A stretch of DNA of 64,000 nucleotides from Gloeothece verrucosa PCC 7822 (lineage in GTDB: Bacteria; Cyanobacteriota; Cyanobacteriia; Cyanobacteriales; Microcystaceae): assembly GCF_000147335.1 (NCBI RefSeq), contig NC_014501.1, positions 3,098,300-3,162,299 on the forward strand, in the 5' to 3' direction. The position numbers and the translations under genes were made by a program. A model generated the notes under the pieces. The model was not told the DNA's origin. It worked only from the letters and a program-made list of their open reading frames with translations, and did no database searches. This document shows, in pieces, positions 62,937 to 64,000 of the stretch (its first letter is position 1; the number at the start of each line of letters is the position of its first letter).

Positions 62937-64000
62937 ATGAATCGTCAAACGTTTACTTGGGGTCGCTCGGGAAATCAACTGCGGACTGAAGAACAATGGA
63001 CTCAATTCCTGTGCCTGGTAGGGTTGTTTTTGGCCGCAATGGTTTTATTAACTTTGAATTTAGGCAATTTGCCCCTTCGAGACTGGGATGAAGGCACAGT
63101 GGCTCAAGTGGCCAGAGAAATTTGGCAAAATTCTCTTCATGATAGTCGATGGTTATTTCCTACTCTCTGGGGAGAACCTTACCTCAATAAGCCTCCTCTG
63201 GTGCATGATTTAATGGCTTTGTCTTTTGCTGTGGGTGGTGTTAATGAATGGACGGCTCGCTTGCCTGGAGCTTTTTTAACGGCTTGTTCGGTTCCCTTAT
63301 TGTATCTTCTTGGGCGAGAAATTTTTCCCTGTCGTCTGCCGTCATTATTTGCCGCTTTGATTTATTTAACGCTTTTGCCTGTGATTCGTCACGGACGGTT
63401 AGCCATGTTGGATGGCGCTGTACTCTGTTTTGAAATTTTGATGATCGGTTGTGCTTTGCGTTCTCGTCGAGATTTGCGCTGGTCTTTAGGGGCAGGGCTA
63501 GGGTTTGCTTTAATTTGTTTAACCAAAGGGATTATGGGCTTACTTTTGGCGGGGATCACCTTAGCTTTTTTGGCTTGGGATACGCCAAGATTGTTAACCT
63601 CTGGCTATTTTTGGTCGGGTTGGTTATTAGGAAGTCTACCGGCTGTAGCCTGGTATGCGGCACAAGGGTTACATTATGGCAATCAGTTTCTTTTTTCTTT
63701 AATGGATCAACAGGTTGAGCGCATTGGCACTTCTCTAGATAATCATCAAGAGCCTTTCTGGTATTATTTAGGAGAAATTCTCAAATATTCATGGCCCTGG
63801 TTATTATTTAGTTTTTATGGACTACGTTTAGCCTGGAATGAACGCAGTTATAGTTGGGCTAAATTGGTTTTAGTCTGGAGTGGGGCTTATTTTGCCATTA
63901 TTTCCCTGATGGCGACTAAACTGCCCTGGTATATTATGCCTATTTATCCGGCTTTAGCACTTGCCGGGGGAGCAATTTTAGCTGAGGTTCGTAATTCTCC
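62937..64000 (+). CDS. GT39/ArnT-type glycosyltransferase, 3' end outside window
   Basis: 354 codons are visible with no stop, so the gene runs out of the window. Start ATG 62937. The protein begins MNRQTFTWGRSGNQLRTEEQ, then a first membrane span and LRDWDEGTVAQVAREIW, the conserved Asp-Glu motif of dolichyl-phosphate-mannose/undecaprenyl-sugar transferases (PMT/ArnT, GT39/GT83). LWGEPYLNKPPLVHDLMALS (KPPL motif) and at least eight further spans follow (LLLAGITLAFLAW, KYSWPWLLFSFYGL, MATKLPWYIMPIYPALALA). It would move a sugar from a lipid carrier to an acceptor on the outer face of the membrane. Acceptor unknown. Confidence 0.85.
   Translation, partial: MNRQTFTWGRSGNQLRTEEQWTQFLCLVGLFLAAMVLLTLNLGNLPLRDWDEGTVAQVAREIWQNSLHDSRWLFPTLWGEPYLNKPPLVHDLMALSFAVGGVNEWTARLPGAFLTACSVPLLYLLGREIFPCRLPSLFAALIYLTLLPVIRHGRLAMLDGAVLCFEILMIGCALRSRRDLRWSLGAGLGFALICLTKGIMGLLLAGITLAFLAWDTPRLLTSGYFWSGWLLGSLPAVAWYAAQGLHYGNQFLFSLMDQQVERIGTSLDNHQEPFWYYLGEILKYSWPWLLFSFYGLRLAWNERSYSWAKLVLVWSGAYFAIISLMATKLPWYIMPIYPALALAGGAILAEVRNS

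Overview
The window looks like a stretch of chromosome from a unicellular, probably nitrogen-fixing cyanobacterium of the Cyanothece/Gloeothece/Crocosphaera type. This is inferred from gene content: class C flavodiiron proteins Flv3 and Flv1, cyanophycin synthetase and cyanophycinase, three Tic22 homologues, a PEP-CTERM protein, a Ycf52-type acetyltransferase, the rpmH-rnpA-PH-yidC-jag order, heptamer STRR arrays and scattered HIP1 octamers (GCGATCGC). Species cannot be fixed from the sequence alone.

Layout. 1-9.9 kb: asnS (5' end outside the window), small hypothetical, fmt, an EcfT-like membrane protein, der, a YciI protein, a 2H phosphoesterase, a secreted Ig-like protein, a THUMP methyltransferase, a PEP-CTERM protein and a rhodanese-like protein. 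10-15.7 kb: the ribosome/membrane-insertion operon rpmH-rnpA-PH-yidC-jag, facing away from alaS. 15.8-22.1 kb: accessory block with a HigA-type antitoxin broken by an in-frame stop, a RloA/RloB (AbiL-like) defence pair, and a complete group II intron (18789-21551, minus strand) that splits a DUF6464 gene between codons 51 and 52; IBS/EBS pairings and both splice ends can be read directly. 22.1-32.9 kb: polysaccharide pyruvyl transferase, RHH protein, MAPEG protein, cytochrome c6-like protein, rsmG, an Ecf-type ATPase, a TPR lipoprotein-like protein, trmD, the cphB-cphA pair and a DUF1835 protein. 33.0-37.2 kb: second accessory block with a deleted Rpn nuclease, a MazE/MazF-type pair, a DpdA-like tRNA-guanine transglycosylase homologue and the 3' part of a DUF1998-type helicase. 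37.3-45.1 kb: hemL, fumC, nitroreductase, Uma2 protein, hisIE, a tRNA-like element and a KefB-type antiporter. 45.2-49.8 kb: flv3 and flv1 with a small block of toxin-antitoxin debris between them. 50.1-64 kb: hybrid sensor kinase, ilvN, three tandem Tic22 genes, tRNA-Pro(UGG), a GNAT, an alpha/beta hydrolase, a beta-CASP protein, a small membrane protein, an NhaP-type antiporter and the 5' part of a GT39-type glycosyltransferase.

How the pieces fit. Most genes are housekeeping (translation, tRNA modification, haem, histidine and branched-chain amino acid synthesis) or photosynthetic physiology (Flv1/Flv3 electron sink, ion antiporters, cyanophycin reserve). The interesting material lies in the two accessory blocks and the flv3-flv1 spacer, where defence and toxin-antitoxin genes occur in several states: apparently intact (RloAB, MazEF), broken by a stop (HigA), internally deleted (Rpn), or reduced to a C-terminal scrap (BrnT, WD40, helicase). 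Short dispersed repeats (a 62-63 bp palindrome family and STRR arrays) lie next to several of these scars.
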